Shown: positions 16,410-25,748, counted from the stretch's first letter. The stretch: 53,072 bases of DNA from Candidatus Saccharimonadota bacterium (GCA_025928155.1 JAICKC010000010.1:1-53072); one strand, 5' to 3'. The notes: generated from the letters alone by a model not told the origin. Numbers and translations are program-made.

Positions 16410-17065
16410 TATTTGCTCTCCTTTGAGGCTGCTTTCTTGGCAGCAGGCTTCTTTTCGGCCTCAGTCTTTGGCTTCTCGACAGCCTTGTGGGCCTTCGCTG
16501 CAGCGGTGTCGGTGCGGCTGGTGACCCAGTTTTTGGCTGGCTCCAGGCTTTGCAGGGCGGCAATAGTAGCGTAGGCAGTGTTGGCCTTGTTGGTTGAGCC
16601 GAGACTCTTGCTGAGCACGTTGCTCACGCCGGCTACTTCCAGGATGGTACGCACCACACCGCCGGCGATCAGACCGGTACCAGCGCTGGCTGGCTTGATG
16701 AGGATACGGGCACCACTGACTTTGCCTTCGGCGTCATGCGGCAGCGTTCCCTTGTAGAGGTTGATGCGGTGCAGATGCTTCTTGGCAACTTCGGTAGCTT
16801 TAGTAACAGCGGCGGTTACATCGGCGCCCTTGGCGATGCCAATGCCGACACGGCCCTTATGGTCGCCGATTACGACGAGCGCGCGGAAGCGGAAGCGGCG
16901 GCCGCCCTTAACAACGCGGGCTACACGGTCGATGTGCACGATACGTTCATCGAACTCTTTCTTCTCTTCTACGACCGGGCCGCGGTCGCCGCGACGGGGC
17001 GGACGGCCACCGCGCTGCGGTGCGCGGCCGGTGCTAGGGGTTGGTGTTTGGGTGGTTTCAGCCAT
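16409..17065 (-). CDS. rpsE: 30S ribosomal protein S5 with tailed ends
   Basis: 218 residues, longer than the usual 165. The core has FDERIVHIDRVARVVKGGRRFRF, VGIGIAKGADV and AGTGLIAGGVVRTILEVAGVSNVLSKSLGS. Pro/Arg-rich residues before about 33 and an Ala/Lys-rich tail after about 195 are extensions. S5 supports decoding accuracy. Confidence 0.96.
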   Translation of the reverse strand: MAETTQTPTPSTGRAPQRGGRPPRRGDRGPVVEEKKEFDERIVHIDRVARVVKGGRRFRFRALVVIGDHKGRVGIGIAKGADVTAAVTKATEVAKKHLHRINLYKGTLPHDAEGKVSGARILIKPASAGTGLIAGGVVRTILEVAGVSNVLSKSLGSTNKANTAYATIAALQSLEPAKNWVTSRTDTAAAKAHKAVEKPKTEAEKKPAAKKAASKESK

Positions 17066-17067
17066 GA

Positions 17068-17424
17068 CTAGAACTCCAGTCCTTTCTCGCGAGCAGCGTC
17101 GGCCAGAGCCTTGACGCGGCCGTGAAACATGCGACCGCCGCGGTCAAATACGACACTCGCCACTTTAGCTTTCTTGGCCTTTTCGGCGATTTCAGCACCG
17201 ACCCAGGCAGACTTTTCGGTCATGGTGCCTTTGGCGACCTTGCTGCCGATGGTGGTAGCGGCGGCAACCGTCTTGTGCTTGGTGTCGTCGATGATCTGGG
17301 CACTGACGTGGCGGCCGCTAATAAAGACGCTCAGGCGAGGACGCGTAGAGGTGCCGCTTAAGCGGGCGCGAATGCGGCGTTTACGCAATGCGAGGTTCTT
17401 AGCCTTGAGTGCAAGGTTATTCAT
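17068..17424 (-). CDS. rplR: 50S ribosomal protein L18
   Basis: 118 residues. RKRRIRARLSGTSTRPRLSVFISGRHVSAQIIDD and FDRGGRMFHGRVKALADAAREKGLEF are L18 signatures; L18 binds 5S rRNA. One-base overlap with rplF. Confidence 0.97.
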   Translation of the reverse strand: MNNLALKAKNLALRKRRIRARLSGTSTRPRLSVFISGRHVSAQIIDDTKHKTVAAATTIGSKVAKGTMTEKSAWVGAEIAEKAKKAKVASVVFDRGGRMFHGRVKALADAAREKGLEF

Positions 17425-17963
17425 TACTTGTCCTTTCCTGACTTGCCGGACTTGCGGATAATGCGCTCGCCCATGTATTTAATACCCTTGCCCTTATATG
17501 GTTCGGGTTTCTTCAGTGCGCGGATCTCGGCGGCCGTCTGGCCCACCTGCTGTTTATCGGTGCCGCTCACGGTGATTTTGTTCTGCTCCACCAGAGCCGT
17601 AACGCCTTGCGGAAGGTGATAGATAACTTCGTGGCTGAAGCCCAGGTTCATTTTCAGGTCTTGTCCGGCCAGTGCCACCCGGAAACCAACACCGTTGACT
17701 TCCAGCTGCTTGCTAAAGCCTTGACTGACGCCGGTAACCATGTTAGCGAGCAATGCGCGCATCAGGCCGTGTTTGGCGCGGACTTTCGGTTCGTCATTCG
17801 CGCGGGTGACAACAATCTGGTCGCCCTCTTGCGTGACGGTTATGTCGGGCATGGTGAACTGCGTAAGCGTTCCCTTCGTCCCGGCCACGGTAATCGTGTC
17901 TGGGTCGACAGTGATTGTCACGCCGCTCGGTAGTCCGATTGGTAGTTTTCCTACTCGACTCAT
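17424..17963 (-). CDS. rplF: 50S ribosomal protein L6
   Basis: 179 residues. MSRVGKLPIGLPSGVTI, and the C-terminal PEPYKGKGIKYMGERIIRKSGK motif, identify L6. It sits between rpsH and rplR as in the classical spc order. Confidence 0.97.
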   Translation of the reverse strand: MSRVGKLPIGLPSGVTITVDPDTITVAGTKGTLTQFTMPDITVTQEGDQIVVTRANDEPKVRAKHGLMRALLANMVTGVSQGFSKQLEVNGVGFRVALAGQDLKMNLGFSHEVIYHLPQGVTALVEQNKITVSGTDKQQVGQTAAEIRALKKPEPYKGKGIKYMGERIIRKSGKSGKDK

Positions 17964-17997
17964 TTTCTTATTCCTTTAGTTCCTTACGTTCTCTTGC

Positions 17998-18399
17998 CTA
18001 GTAAATGCTGGCGATTAGTTCACCGCCCAGGCCGGCTTGCTTGGCTTCAGTACCGGTCATCAGGCCCTTGGAGGTGCTGACGATGATGATACCGCGGCCG
18101 CGTTTGACGGTTGGCATTTCACGAGCGTTACTGTAGACGCGGCGCCCCGGTTTACTCAGACGCTTGATCTCAGTAATGCGGGCGTTTTCGCTCTCCGGGT
18201 TGATGACGATGTGCATCTGCTTGCCGACGCTCAGGTCGGTCACATTGACACTCTGCAGAAAGCCGTTAGCCTGCAGGCTGCGCGCCACCGCTTCTTTGAT
18301 GTTGCTGTGCGGCAGGCTGACTTCGTTTTTCTGCACGTTAATTGCGTTGCGGATACGGGTCAGCATGTCGGCGATAGGGTCAGTTGTAGTAACGCTCAT
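17998..18399 (-). CDS. rpsH: 30S ribosomal protein S8
   Basis: 133 residues. DPIADMLTRIRNAINV, KRLSKPGRRVYS and RGRGIIIVSTSKGLMTGTEA are S8 signatures. S8 binds 16S rRNA helix 21 and often represses the spc operon. Confidence 0.97.
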   Translation of the reverse strand: MSVTTTDPIADMLTRIRNAINVQKNEVSLPHSNIKEAVARSLQANGFLQSVNVTDLSVGKQMHIVINPESENARITEIKRLSKPGRRVYSNAREMPTVKRGRGIIIVSTSKGLMTGTEAKQAGLGGELIASIY

Positions 18400-18400
18400 C

Positions 18401-18670
18401 TTACCAACTCGCTTTCGTTATACCAGGGATTTCACCTTTGCTTGCATGCTCGCGGAATGTAATACGGCTGAGTCCAAACTGGCGCATGTAGCCGTGCGGA
18501 CGGCCAGTCAGGATGTCGCGGTTCTTCCAGCGGGTGGGGCTGCTATTGCGCGGGAGCTTGGCGAGACCTTCAAAGTCGCCGAGTTCCTTCAGTTCGGCGC
18601 GTTTTGCGGCGTACTGCTGGATCATCTTTTGGCGCTTTTTGTCGCGAGCGATCATGGATTTCTTGGCCAT
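18401..18670 (-). CDS. rpsN: 30S ribosomal protein S14 (zinc-free, long form)
   Basis: 89 residues from MAKKSM at 18670; an earlier in-frame Met lies in rpl[52 protein letters not shown] is the S14 C-terminal block. No CxxC pairs, so it is the zinc-independent type. Confidence 0.95.
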   Translation of the reverse strand: MAKKSMIARDKKRQKMIQQYAAKRAELKELGDFEGLAKLPRNSSPTRWKNRDILTGRPHGYMRQFGLSRITFREHASKGEIPGITKASW

Positions 18671-18671
18671 A

Positions 18672-19274
18672 TTATTTGCTCTCCTTTTCGAATGGCATGC
18701 CAAATTTGCTTAATAGTGCTTTGCTGTGGTCGCGCTCCCCTGCTTTCACTACGAACACGACTTGCAGGCCGTGTGCTGTGGTAGTTTCCTCGAACGTCAG
18801 TTCAGGGAATACGCTCTGGTCAGTCATGCCGATGCTGTAGTTGCCCTGCTTATCAAAGGCTTTGACGGGAACGCCGTGGAAGTCGCGCAGGCGCGGCAAG
18901 ACGATGTTGATTAGGCGATCCATGAACTCGTACATGCGGGCACCACGGAGGGTCAGCTTGAGGCCGATCATGTTGCCTTCGCGCAGCTTAAAGCCGGCAA
19001 TGGAGTTCTTGGCCACGGTTTCAACCGGAGCTTGGCCAGTAATTTTGCGCAAAGTGTTCTTAGCGGCCTCAATCGTCTTCTTGTCTTCCTTGGCGCGGCC
19101 GAGGCCGACGTTGACGACGATTTTCTCGAGGCGCGGTACCTCATGTACGTTCTTGAGCTCCAACTCTTTCTGTAGCTCACTCACGAATTTGCTGGTGTAG
19201 GCTTCCTGGAGACGAGGAACGTATTTCGCAGGGGCTTTGGTGGCCGTTTTGGTGGTCTTTGTCGCAGCTGCCAT
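18672..19274 (-). CDS. rplE: 50S ribosomal protein L5
   Basis: 200 residues including an Ala/Thr/Lys-rich N-terminal extension of about 18. [35 protein letters not shown] and the ending [13 protein letters not shown] plus GRNYSIG-like stretch [11 protein letters not shown] identify L5, a 5S rRNA binder. Confidence 0.96.
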   Translation of the reverse strand: MAAATKTTKTATKAPAKYVPRLQEAYTSKFVSELQKELELKNVHEVPRLEKIVVNVGLGRAKEDKKTIEAAKNTLRKITGQAPVETVAKNSIAGFKLREGNMIGLKLTLRGARMYEFMDRLINIVLPRLRDFHGVPVKAFDKQGNYSIGMTDQSVFPELTFEETTTAHGLQVVFVVKAGERDHSKALLSKFGMPFEKESK

Positions 19275-19621
19275 TACTTGATCTCCTTTCCACTTTTCTT
19301 GTACACACGGGTCTTGTTGCCCTTATCGTCGAGCTTGATACCGATACGGGTCGGCTTCTTGCTTTCGGGGTCAATCACCGCCACCTTGCTCACCCACATG
19401 GGCTTGGTGAGGTCGATGATACCACCCTGCGGGTAAGCGTTGTTGGGCTTGACGTGTTTCTTGACGATGTTGATGCCTTCGACGGTCACCTTGTTCTCAA
19501 ACGGGTGGGTCGCAATGACCTTACCGGTCTTACCTTTGTACTTGCCGCTCAAGACTTGGACAGTGTCGCCCTTCTTGATACGTATCTTGTACAATTTGGT
19601 GGGAATTGTTGACTTATTCAT
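19274..19621 (-). CDS. rplX: 50S ribosomal protein L24
   Basis: 115 residues. The KOW motif IKKGDTVQVLSGKYKGKTGKV and GINIVKKHVKP identify L24, an early assembly protein. Confidence 0.96.
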   Translation of the reverse strand: MNKSTIPTKLYKIRIKKGDTVQVLSGKYKGKTGKVIATHPFENKVTVEGINIVKKHVKPNNAYPQGGIIDLTKPMWVSKVAVIDPESKKPTRIGIKLDDKGNKTRVYKKSGKEIK

Positions 19622-19623
19622 GG

Positions 19624-19992
19624 TTAAAGTACCTCCGGTGCGAGGCTGATAATCTTGGCGTAGCCAAGGTCACGGAGTTCGCGGGGGACGGGGCCAAAGA
19701 TACGGGTTGCGCGCGGCTGCTTGTCATCGTTGATAATGACAGCGGCGTTGTCATCGAACTTGATGGTGCTACCATCCTTGCGGGTGATTTCCTTTGTCGT
19801 CCGTACGACCACCGCTTTTACTACGCTCTTTTTCTTAACGGTGCCGGTCGGGCTGGCTTGCTTGACGGTGGCAACGATGATGTCACCAACGCCGGCGTAC
19901 CGACGGCGGGTGCCGCCAAGCACGCGGATGCACAGGATTTCCTTAGCACCGCTGTTGTCACAGACGACTAGGCGGGACTCTTGTTGAATCAT
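19624..19992 (-). CDS. rplN: 50S ribosomal protein L14
   Basis: 122 residues. [27 protein letters not shown], and the C-terminal [26 protein letters not shown], are L14 signatures. Confidence 0.98.
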   Translation of the reverse strand: MIQQESRLVVCDNSGAKEILCIRVLGGTRRRYAGVGDIIVATVKQASPTGTVKKKSVVKAVVVRTTKEITRKDGSTIKFDDNAAVIINDDKQPRATRIFGPVPRELRDLGYAKIISLAPEVL

Positions 19993-20264
19993 TACGCTTC
20001 ACCCTCCTTTTCGACGTGGGTCACGCCGGCCTTCTCGACCACGTGCGCGAGCCTGTGACTCTTGCGGCGGCTAATCGGGCGAGTTTCCACGATGACAACT
20101 TTGTCGCCGACGTGGGCTTCGTTCTTTTCATCGTGGGCGATGAATTTTTTGCTGACCGTATATTGTTTGCGGTACAGCGGGTGCGTCTTGCGCTCGCGCA
20201 CAAGAACGACAATAGTCTTGTCGGCCTTATCACTCGAGACGACGCCGGTAATTGACTTCGCCAT
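19992..20264 (-). CDS. rpsQ: 30S ribosomal protein S17
   Basis: 90 residues. [25 protein letters not shown] and [21 protein letters not shown] are S17 signatures. One-base overlaps on both sides. Confidence 0.97.
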   Translation of the reverse strand: MAKSITGVVSSDKADKTIVVLVRERKTHPLYRKQYTVSKKFIAHDEKNEAHVGDKVVIVETRPISRRKSHRLAHVVEKAGVTHVEKEGEA

Positions 20265-20464
20265 TACTTGGCCTCCTTAACTAGTTGTTCGCTCAAAACC
20301 GTGAGCATTCGGGCGAGATCTTTACGCTTGCCCCGGACAGCGCGCACGTTCTGGTTGTCACCCAGGTAGATGTGGCGCTTTAAGTCGGCGATTTCGTCGC
20401 GCAACTTAACGGTCTCCGCGGTCAATTCTTGCGTAGAGAGCTTGCGGATATCTGCAATTTTCAT
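20264..20464 (-). CDS. rpmC: 50S ribosomal protein L29
   Basis: 66 residues. MKIADIRKLSTQELTAETVKLRDEIADLK and VRAVRGKRKDLARMLTVL fit the two-helix L29 fold at the peptide tunnel exit. Confidence 0.96.
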   Translation of the reverse strand: MKIADIRKLSTQELTAETVKLRDEIADLKRHIYLGDNQNVRAVRGKRKDLARMLTVLSEQLVKEAK

Positions 20465-20465
20465 G

Positions 20466-20879
20466 TTATGCCTCCTCCTTCACCAGGAATTTGGTCTTCA
20501 CTGGCAGCTTGTGAGCGGCCAGGCGCATAGCCTCCCGGGCGGTTTCCTCGGTTACACCCTGCATTTCGAATAGGATGGTGCCCGGGCGAACCTTGGCAAC
20601 AAAGAACTCTGGAGAGCCCTTGCCGGAACCCATCTTTACGTCCAGTGGCTTGCGGGTCACTGGGGTGTGCGGGAAGATGCGAATCCAGATTTTACCGCCG
20701 CGCTTGATGTAGCGGGTCATGGCCTGACGACTGGCTTCAATTTGCCGTGACGTAATACGCTCGTGGCCCTGAGCCTGCAGCGCGTACTCGCCGAAAGCGA
20801 TGTAGTTGCCGCTGGTAGCGACGCCGCGGATCTTGCCCTTACGGACTTTGCGGAACTTGGTGCGCTTAGGGAGCAACAT
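20466..20879 (-). CDS. rplP: 50S ribosomal protein L16
   Basis: 137 residues. [61 protein letters not shown] and [15 protein letters not shown] are L16 signatures. Confidence 0.98.
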   Translation of the reverse strand: MLLPKRTKFRKVRKGKIRGVATSGNYIAFGEYALQAQGHERITSRQIEASRQAMTRYIKRGGKIWIRIFPHTPVTRKPLDVKMGSGKGSPEFFVAKVRPGTILFEMQGVTEETAREAMRLAAHKLPVKTKFLVKEEA

Positions 20880-20880
20880 G

Positions 20881-21510
20881 CTAGCTGTCTCCCTTGTAGA
20901 TCCACACCTTTACGCCCACGATACCAGCGCCTGGAAACAACGCACGGGCGGCAGCGTAGTCGACGTTGGCGCGGATAGTGTGCAGCGGCACGCTCCCGGC
21001 AACTTCTTTTTCGCGGCGGCTCATTTCGGCGCCATTCAGACGGCCGGCTACCTCAATGCGGATGCCCTGCGCGCCTGCCCGCATGGTAGCAGCACTGGCG
21101 CTCTTAATAGCGCGGCGGAAGCTCATACGGCGTTCAATCTGGTGGGCGATGTTTTCGGCAACCAGCTTGGCGTACAAGTCAGGCTTCTTAACTTCTTCGA
21201 TGTTGACGCGTACCGGGACGCCGTACACTTTTTCGAGTGCAGCCTTGAGCTCTTGTGCGCCCTGACCCCCACGGCCGATGACCACACCAGCTTTAGCGGT
21301 GGCAATAGTAACGGTAATGAGGTTGGGTGAACGCTCAATGTCGACTTTGTTGATAGCGCCACGGCTCCCAAATTTATCCTGGATAAGCTTACGGACATGC
21401 AGGTCGTCGGCCAGGTATTTGGCGTACTGGTTCTTGCCGACGAACCACTTGCTACGCCAATCTTTGTTGAGCTGCAGACGCATGCTGATGGGGTTTACTT
21501 TCTGGCCCAT
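20881..21510 (-). CDS. rpsC: 30S ribosomal protein S3
   Basis: 209 residues. [24 protein letters not shown], the KH motif [13 protein letters not shown] and the C-terminal block [31 protein letters not shown] identify S3. Confidence 0.97.
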   Translation of the reverse strand: MGQKVNPISMRLQLNKDWRSKWFVGKNQYAKYLADDLHVRKLIQDKFGSRGAINKVDIERSPNLITVTIATAKAGVVIGRGGQGAQELKAALEKVYGVPVRVNIEEVKKPDLYAKLVAENIAHQIERRMSFRRAIKSASAATMRAGAQGIRIEVAGRLNGAEMSRREKEVAGSVPLHTIRANVDYAAARALFPGAGIVGVKVWIYKGDS

Positions 21511-21917
21511 TACTTCTTCTCCTCTTCCTTGGCAGGCTTAGTTTCAGCTTTGGCCTTAGTTGCGGCGGCCTTTGGAGCGGGACGCTGCTCGCCTTCAACT
21601 AACACACGGATGTGGCTGCTGCGCTTCTGGTACGGAAGGGCGCGGCCCATAGCGGCTGGCCGGAAGCGCTTCGTGCGTGGGCCGTGGTTGACGGTGATCT
21701 CGACAATGCGTAGGCCGTCCGCCTTGTAGTTATGGTTGTGTGTTGCATTCGCAGCCGCGCTCTTGATGGTCTTGAGGACCGGCAGGGCGGCGCGGCGCGG
21801 CGCGTGCTCCAGGATGACAATAGCGTCAGCCACGGTGCGGCCACGAACTAGGTGGGCAACGGCTCCGACTTTGCGCGGGCTCATCCGGACTCCTTTAGAC
21901 TCTGCTTTAACGCTCAT
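21510..21917 (-). CDS. rplV: 50S ribosomal protein L22
   Basis: 135 residues. RMSPRKVGAVAHLVRGRTVADAIVILEHAPRRAA and GPRTKRFRPAAMGRALPYQKRSSHIRVLV (tunnel loop) identify L22. Lys/Ala-rich tail. Confidence 0.97.
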   Translation of the reverse strand: MSVKAESKGVRMSPRKVGAVAHLVRGRTVADAIVILEHAPRRAALPVLKTIKSAAANATHNHNYKADGLRIVEITVNHGPRTKRFRPAAMGRALPYQKRSSHIRVLVEGEQRPAPKAAATKAKAETKPAKEEEKK

Positions 21918-21919
21918 GC

Positions 21920-22192
21920 CTACTTACCTTTCGCCAGCTTTCCGCCATGGCTGCGGAATTTACGGGTTGGGCTGAATTCGCCAAGCTTGTGGCCGACCAT
22001 GTTCTCAGTCACGAACACCGGTACGTGTACCTTACCGTTGTGCACGGCAAAGGTCTTGCCGACAAAGTCCGGCGCAATGGTGCTGGCGCGAGCCCAGGTT
22101 TTAATAATGGTACGATCCTCGGGGCCCAGCTTCGCAACTTTGTTAGCGAGCTTTGGATCGATGAATGGCCCTTTCTTTAGTGAACGACTCAT
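21920..22192 (-). CDS. rpsS: 30S ribosomal protein S19
   Basis: 90 residues. [38 protein letters not shown] and [19 protein letters not shown] are S19 signatures. Confidence 0.98.
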   Translation of the reverse strand: MSRSLKKGPFIDPKLANKVAKLGPEDRTIIKTWARASTIAPDFVGKTFAVHNGKVHVPVFVTENMVGHKLGEFSPTRKFRSHGGKLAKGK

Positions 22193-22195
22193 ACG

Positions 22196-23026
22196 TTATT
22201 TCCTCTTAGCCGCATGACGGCTCCTTACGATCATGTTGCTGGTAGACTTCCGCCGGCGAGTCTTGTAACCCAGGGTCTTCTGACCCCAAGGAGTACGAGG
22301 CGCTTTGGCCATACGGTGACGACCGCCGTCACCACCACCGTGCGGGTGATCCACGGCATTCATGACGACACCGCGGACGCTCGGGCGCTTACCCAGGTGG
22401 CGCGAGCGGCCGGCTTTACCGATTTTGATGTTCTGATGCTGCTCGTTACCGACGACACCGATGGTAGCAGTGCAGTTCAGGTTCACCAGGCGGACTTCAC
22501 CGCTCGGTAGGCGGACCTGACCGTACTCACCTTCTTTTGCCATTAGCTGAGCGCCGTTACCGGCGGAGCGGACCATCTGGGCGCCCTTGCCTGGCTGCAG
22601 CTCAATAGCGTGGATGGTGGTGCCGACTGGAATATTTTTGAGCGGCAAACGGTTGCCGGTCTCAATGGCAGCTTCTTCGTGAGCGGCCAGCTTCTGACCA
22701 ACAGCCATGTCCTTAGCGGCCAGCACGTAGTGATATTTGCCGTCAGTATCTTTGACACGGGCAATTCGGGCGCTGCGGTTTGGGTCGTATTCGATGTGCT
22801 CGATCGTGCCTTCACCCTTGAAGTTGAAGTTCACCAAGCGGTAGAACTTGCGGGCGCCGCCGCCCTGGTGGCGGGTGGTGATGCGGCCCTGGTTGTTGCG
22901 TCCGTTACCACGGCGCTTTGTAACGAGTAACGAGCGTACGGGCTTCTTGGTGGTTACCGCACCGAAATCCTGGCTGCTCATGCCGCGGCGGCCGGGAGTG
23001 GTCGGGTTGTATTGCTTAATGGCCAT
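22196..23026 (-). CDS. rplB: 50S ribosomal protein L2
   Basis: 276 residues. MAIKQYNPTTPGRRGMSSQDF, GRNNQGRITTRHQGGGARKFYR, and GVVMNAVDHPHGGGDGGRH (peptidyl-transferase proximal loop) identify L2. Confidence 0.98.
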   Translation of the reverse strand: MAIKQYNPTTPGRRGMSSQDFGAVTTKKPVRSLLVTKRRGNGRNNQGRITTRHQGGGARKFYRLVNFNFKGEGTIEHIEYDPNRSARIARVKDTDGKYHYVLAAKDMAVGQKLAAHEEAAIETGNRLPLKNIPVGTTIHAIELQPGKGAQMVRSAGNGAQLMAKEGEYGQVRLPSGEVRLVNLNCTATIGVVGNEQHQNIKIGKAGRSRHLGKRPSVRGVVMNAVDHPHGGGDGGRHRMAKAPRTPWGQKTLGYKTRRRKSTSNMIVRSRHAAKRK

Positions 23027-23463
23027 TATTTTTCTCCTGACTTGCGGCTGCGTAGCAGGCCACGGTGGGCAGTCTTGTTTTCGGCCTTAGCCGTTGCTTT
23101 CACAACGGCGGGCGCGGCTTTCTTGTCGATTTTCTTAGCCTTATCATCTGCCTTAGCTTCGGCTTCCTCAGCTTCAAAGAACGGCAGGTGGCTGCCGGTG
23201 GCTAGCGTTACGTAAGCCTTCTTGATATCGCTTTGAGAACCGTAACGGTTGGTGTAGCGCTTACCGGTGGTGTTCATGACACGCTTCTGTTTACCCTTGC
23301 GGGTTATCGTGCGTACGTTTGCAACCTTAACTTCGAACTGCTTTTCGACAGCTGCAGCGATTTCGTGCTTATTGAGCTCGGTTGGCACGTCCAGCGCGAA
23401 CGTGTTGGTAGCCTGGCTGGTAGCGTAGCTCTTTTCGCTCAAACGCGGTTTTAGTAAATGCAT
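23026..23463 (-). CDS. rplW: 50S ribosomal protein L23 with long tail
   Basis: 145 residues, against about 100 usually. The core LLKPRLSEKSYATSQATNTFALDVP and VRTITRKGKQKR with GSQSDIKKAYVTL is L23; the last 45 residues are Ala/Lys-rich. L23 is the docking site for trigger factor, whose gene is also in this window. Confidence 0.95.
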   Translation of the reverse strand: MHLLKPRLSEKSYATSQATNTFALDVPTELNKHEIAAAVEKQFEVKVANVRTITRKGKQKRVMNTTGKRYTNRYGSQSDIKKAYVTLATGSHLPFFEAEEAEAKADDKAKKIDKKAAPAVVKATAKAENKTAHRGLLRSRKSGEK

Positions 23464-24101
23464 TACTTGTCTCCCTTCAGCCAGGACTCGGTGGCTTTCA
23501 GTGCGTCGGTAGTAAATACCAAGTGGTCGGCGTTCAGTACACCGTAAACACTCAAGTAGGTGGCACTGACTACAGAAACGCTGCCGAGGTTGGTGGCAGC
23601 GCGCACGAGTTCAGGAGTCTTTTCAGTGACTACGAGCATAGTGGTGCGCTTAGCGTCAATCTTAGCGAGCAGCTTAGCGAGCTCGGCCGTCTTACCGTCC
23701 TTAACAGCAAACTTCTCAACAACGACAACTTTACCGTCTTTGTTGGCGAGGCTCAAAGCCTGGCGAATAGCCTGGCGCTTGGCGGCAACAGGCAGCTTCT
23801 TCGTGTAGTTTTCTTCGCCGGTTGGGCCGAAGACGATACCACCACCACGCCAAATCGGGTTGCGTGAGCTACCAAAACGAGCGCGGCCGGTACCCTTTTG
23901 CTTCCATGGCTTGCGGCCACCACCGCGCACCAAACCACGGGTCTTCACAACCGCGAGGTTGTCGCGGCCGTTGGCCAGATAGGTGTCGTACGCCTGGCGG
24001 AGCAGCTGGTGACTAGTAATTTCTACGCCGAAAACAGCGCTGTCGAGCTTCGCTGGGGTCGTGGCCTTAGCACCACTTGCAGTAAAAGTAGGAACTGCCA
24101 T
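23463..24101 (-). CDS. rplD: 50S ribosomal protein L4
   Basis: 212 residues. RGLVRGGGRKPWKQKGTGRARFGSSRNPIWRGGGIVFGP is the conserved L4 loop. In some bacteria L4 also regulates the S10 operon by binding its leader; the leader here has a terminator-like hairpin. Confidence 0.97.
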   Translation of the reverse strand: MAVPTFTASGAKATTPAKLDSAVFGVEITSHQLLRQAYDTYLANGRDNLAVVKTRGLVRGGGRKPWKQKGTGRARFGSSRNPIWRGGGIVFGPTGEENYTKKLPVAAKRQAIRQALSLANKDGKVVVVEKFAVKDGKTAELAKLLAKIDAKRTTMLVVTEKTPELVRAATNLGSVSVVSATYLSVYGVLNADHLVFTTDALKATESWLKGDK

Positions 24102-24102
24102 A

Positions 24103-24729
24103 TTAGTTTGCCCCCTTAATGATTACGATACCCTTGTTGGGACCTGGAACTGCACCGACTACGCCGATGTAGCCCTTTTCTGCGTCCACGAGCGCGATCT
24201 TCAGGTTGCGCACGGTGACTTGCTCGTGACCGAGCTGGCCAGCCATCTTCTTACCCTTGAAAATCTTCTGAGGGTACATGCTACCGATGGAACCCACGCG
24301 GCGGTAGCTACGGCCACCATGCGTCTTGCGACCGCGGTGGAAGTTGTGGCGGCGGATGGTGCCAGCCCAACCCTTACCTTTGCTGGTGCCGGTGACGTGT
24401 ACGACGTCGCCAACTGAAAAGACCTCGGGGCTGATTTGGCTTCCAACCTTGAGGTCTTCAGTGATTTCGTCGGCGTTCGCGAGGCGGAACTCACGGACGA
24501 TCTTCGGCATAATGCCGGCGGCCTTAAAATGACCGGCTTGGGCTTTGGGGGTCTTAGCCTCCTTGGCGGTTTCAAAACCGAGCTGTACGGCGGTATACCC
24601 GTCGGCCTCGTCGGTCTTGACCTGCGTAACAACGCAGGGACTAGCGGAAAGCAAGGTAATAGCCTGAACGACGCCATCGTCTGCGATGGTGCTGGTCATG
24701 CCTACCTTTCTCGTGATTAGTGCTTTCAT
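24103..24729 (-). CDS. rplC: 50S ribosomal protein L3
   Basis: 208 residues. MKALITRKVGMTSTIADDG, VTGTSKGKGWAGTIRRHNF and MYPQKIFKGKKMAGQLGHEQVTVRNLKI are L3 signatures. First gene of the rplC-rplO string; rpsJ, its usual partner, is about 3 kb upstream. Confidence 0.97.
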   Translation of the reverse strand: MKALITRKVGMTSTIADDGVVQAITLLSASPCVVTQVKTDEADGYTAVQLGFETAKEAKTPKAQAGHFKAAGIMPKIVREFRLANADEITEDLKVGSQISPEVFSVGDVVHVTGTSKGKGWAGTIRRHNFHRGRKTHGGRSYRRVGSIGSMYPQKIFKGKKMAGQLGHEQVTVRNLKIALVDAEKGYIGVVGAVPGPNKGIVIIKGAN

Positions 24730-24766
24730 AGCATCCTTTTTACGTTAACTCCGGCTCCGGTTAGAC

Positions 24767-24787
24767 AAAAAAATGCCGGTGGCCGGC
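24767..24787 (-). terminator. terminator-like hairpin in the rplC operon leader
   Basis: GCCGG-CCA-CCGGC followed by seven T on the minus strand, about 40 nt before rplC and 70 nt after the predicted start of transcription. A second inverted repeat (TAACCGG / CCGGAGTTA) lies between it and rplC. The arrangement implies attenuation of the ribosomal operon. No amino-acid-rich leader ORF was seen. Confidence 0.65.
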
Positions 24788-24856
24788 GGTTTCTACCCCT
24801 GTTATGGAGTGACCTTTCCTAACTCACCTAGAGTGGATAATTTGATATACCCATAC

Positions 24857-24886
24857 AGATTAGCACATTGATGCTACCTCTGTCAA
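24857..24886 (-). promoter_or_regulatory. promoter of the rplC-rplO operon
   Basis: TTGACA (24886-24881), an 18-nt spacer and TAATCT, just after the end of the polyprenyl synthase gene. Confidence 0.65.
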
Positions 24887-24902
24887 TCCGTTGCAAATTC
24901 CA

Positions 24903-25703
24903 CTACAGACTGGCTTTTTGCGGCGTTCGGGCAAGTGCGTAGATATAGTCAACCAGCTCAGCGTAGTTGGAACGGGTGGCGTACGGCTTGAGCTGCGCAA
25001 CTGCTTCTCGCAGCGCGTCTTCGATTGCCTTTTCAACCTCATCTAGATTGATGAGCTGTGGTAGTGTCGGTACGCCGTTCGCGCTATCTTCTTCGAGGTC
25101 ATCGATGTCGTCACGGAGCTGGAAAGCCCGTCCAGCTAAACGCCCGGTCTGATGGAGGCGCTTCGCCGCTTCAGGGTCACTGGCGGCCAGCCCAGCGAGG
25201 TAGCCGCACAGACCGAAGAGCGCGCCGGTTTTGCCGTCGGCAATCTTAAGGACGTCGGCGGCAGTAGCGTCCGAGGGGCTCAGCTTTGCCTCCAGCGCTA
25301 CCGCTTCCGTGAGCTCTATAAAGGTTTTAGCTGCCTGCTGGGTAGCCTTGGCGCTGTTTTTTATGCCTGAAAAGGATAAAACAGCCCGTGAGAATAGACT
25401 GTCGCCAGCCAGGAGGGCCATAGTGCCACCATACAACTTGTTGACACTCGGGCGGGAGCGGCGCTCGTCGGCCTTATCGATGATGTCGTCATGCAGCAAA
25501 CTCCCGGTGTGCATGAGCTCTACGGCTACAGCACTCTCCAGTATTTCTTTTTCCGCAATGTCCAGCAGCCGCCCGCAAGCCAGCACAAACTTTGGGCGTA
25601 CTCGCTTGGCCTTGGGGGCATCCAATAAGTGGCGTTCGGCTGCGGTAATCACCTTGTCACCGGTGATGTGGCCCATCAGAAGCTCCTCAAATGTTGCGTC
25701 CAT
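24903..25703 (-). CDS. trans-isoprenyl diphosphate synthase
   Basis: 266 residues, shorter than the usual 300-330. First Asp-rich motif LLHDDIIDKADERR near residue 92 (DDxxD), second LRDDIDDLEED near residue 197 (DDxxD), and KTGALFGLCGYLAG between them. These enzymes elongate allylic diphosphates with IPP. Chain length cannot be read with confidence. It is divergent from, and shares a symmetric promoter with, a UbiA prenyltransferase, so it probably supplies that enzyme's donor. Predicted leaderless start, 8 nt after TACAAT. Confidence 0.9.
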   Translation of the reverse strand: MDATFEELLMGHITGDKVITAAERHLLDAPKAKRVRPKFVLACGRLLDIAEKEILESAVAVELMHTGSLLHDDIIDKADERRSRPSVNKLYGGTMALLAGDSLFSRAVLSFSGIKNSAKATQQAAKTFIELTEAVALEAKLSPSDATAADVLKIADGKTGALFGLCGYLAGLAASDPEAAKRLHQTGRLAGRAFQLRDDIDDLEEDSANGVPTLPQLINLDEVEKAIEDALREAVAQLKPYATRSNYAELVDYIYALARTPQKASL

Positions 25704-25711
25704 TACCTGGC

Positions 25712-25741
25712 ATTGTAATCGAAGCTAGGTCTAGCTACAAT
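25712..25741. promoter_or_regulatory. fully overlapping symmetric divergent promoter
   Basis: On the plus strand TTGTAA (25713-25718), 17 nt, TACAAT (25736-25741). On the minus strand TTGTAG (25740-25735), 17 nt, TACAAT (25717-25712). Each -10 box almost coincides with the other strand's -35 box. The two ATGs start 7 and 8 nt past their -10 boxes. The centre holds an AGCTAG/CTAGCT repeat, a possible operator. Confidence 0.75.
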
Positions 25742-25748
25742 GACCAAC

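Noticed and set aside
24834-24857. short ORF MGISNYPL in the rplC leader as another attenuator peptide
   Set aside because: No codon run, and its ATG lies only 2 nt from the -10 box.
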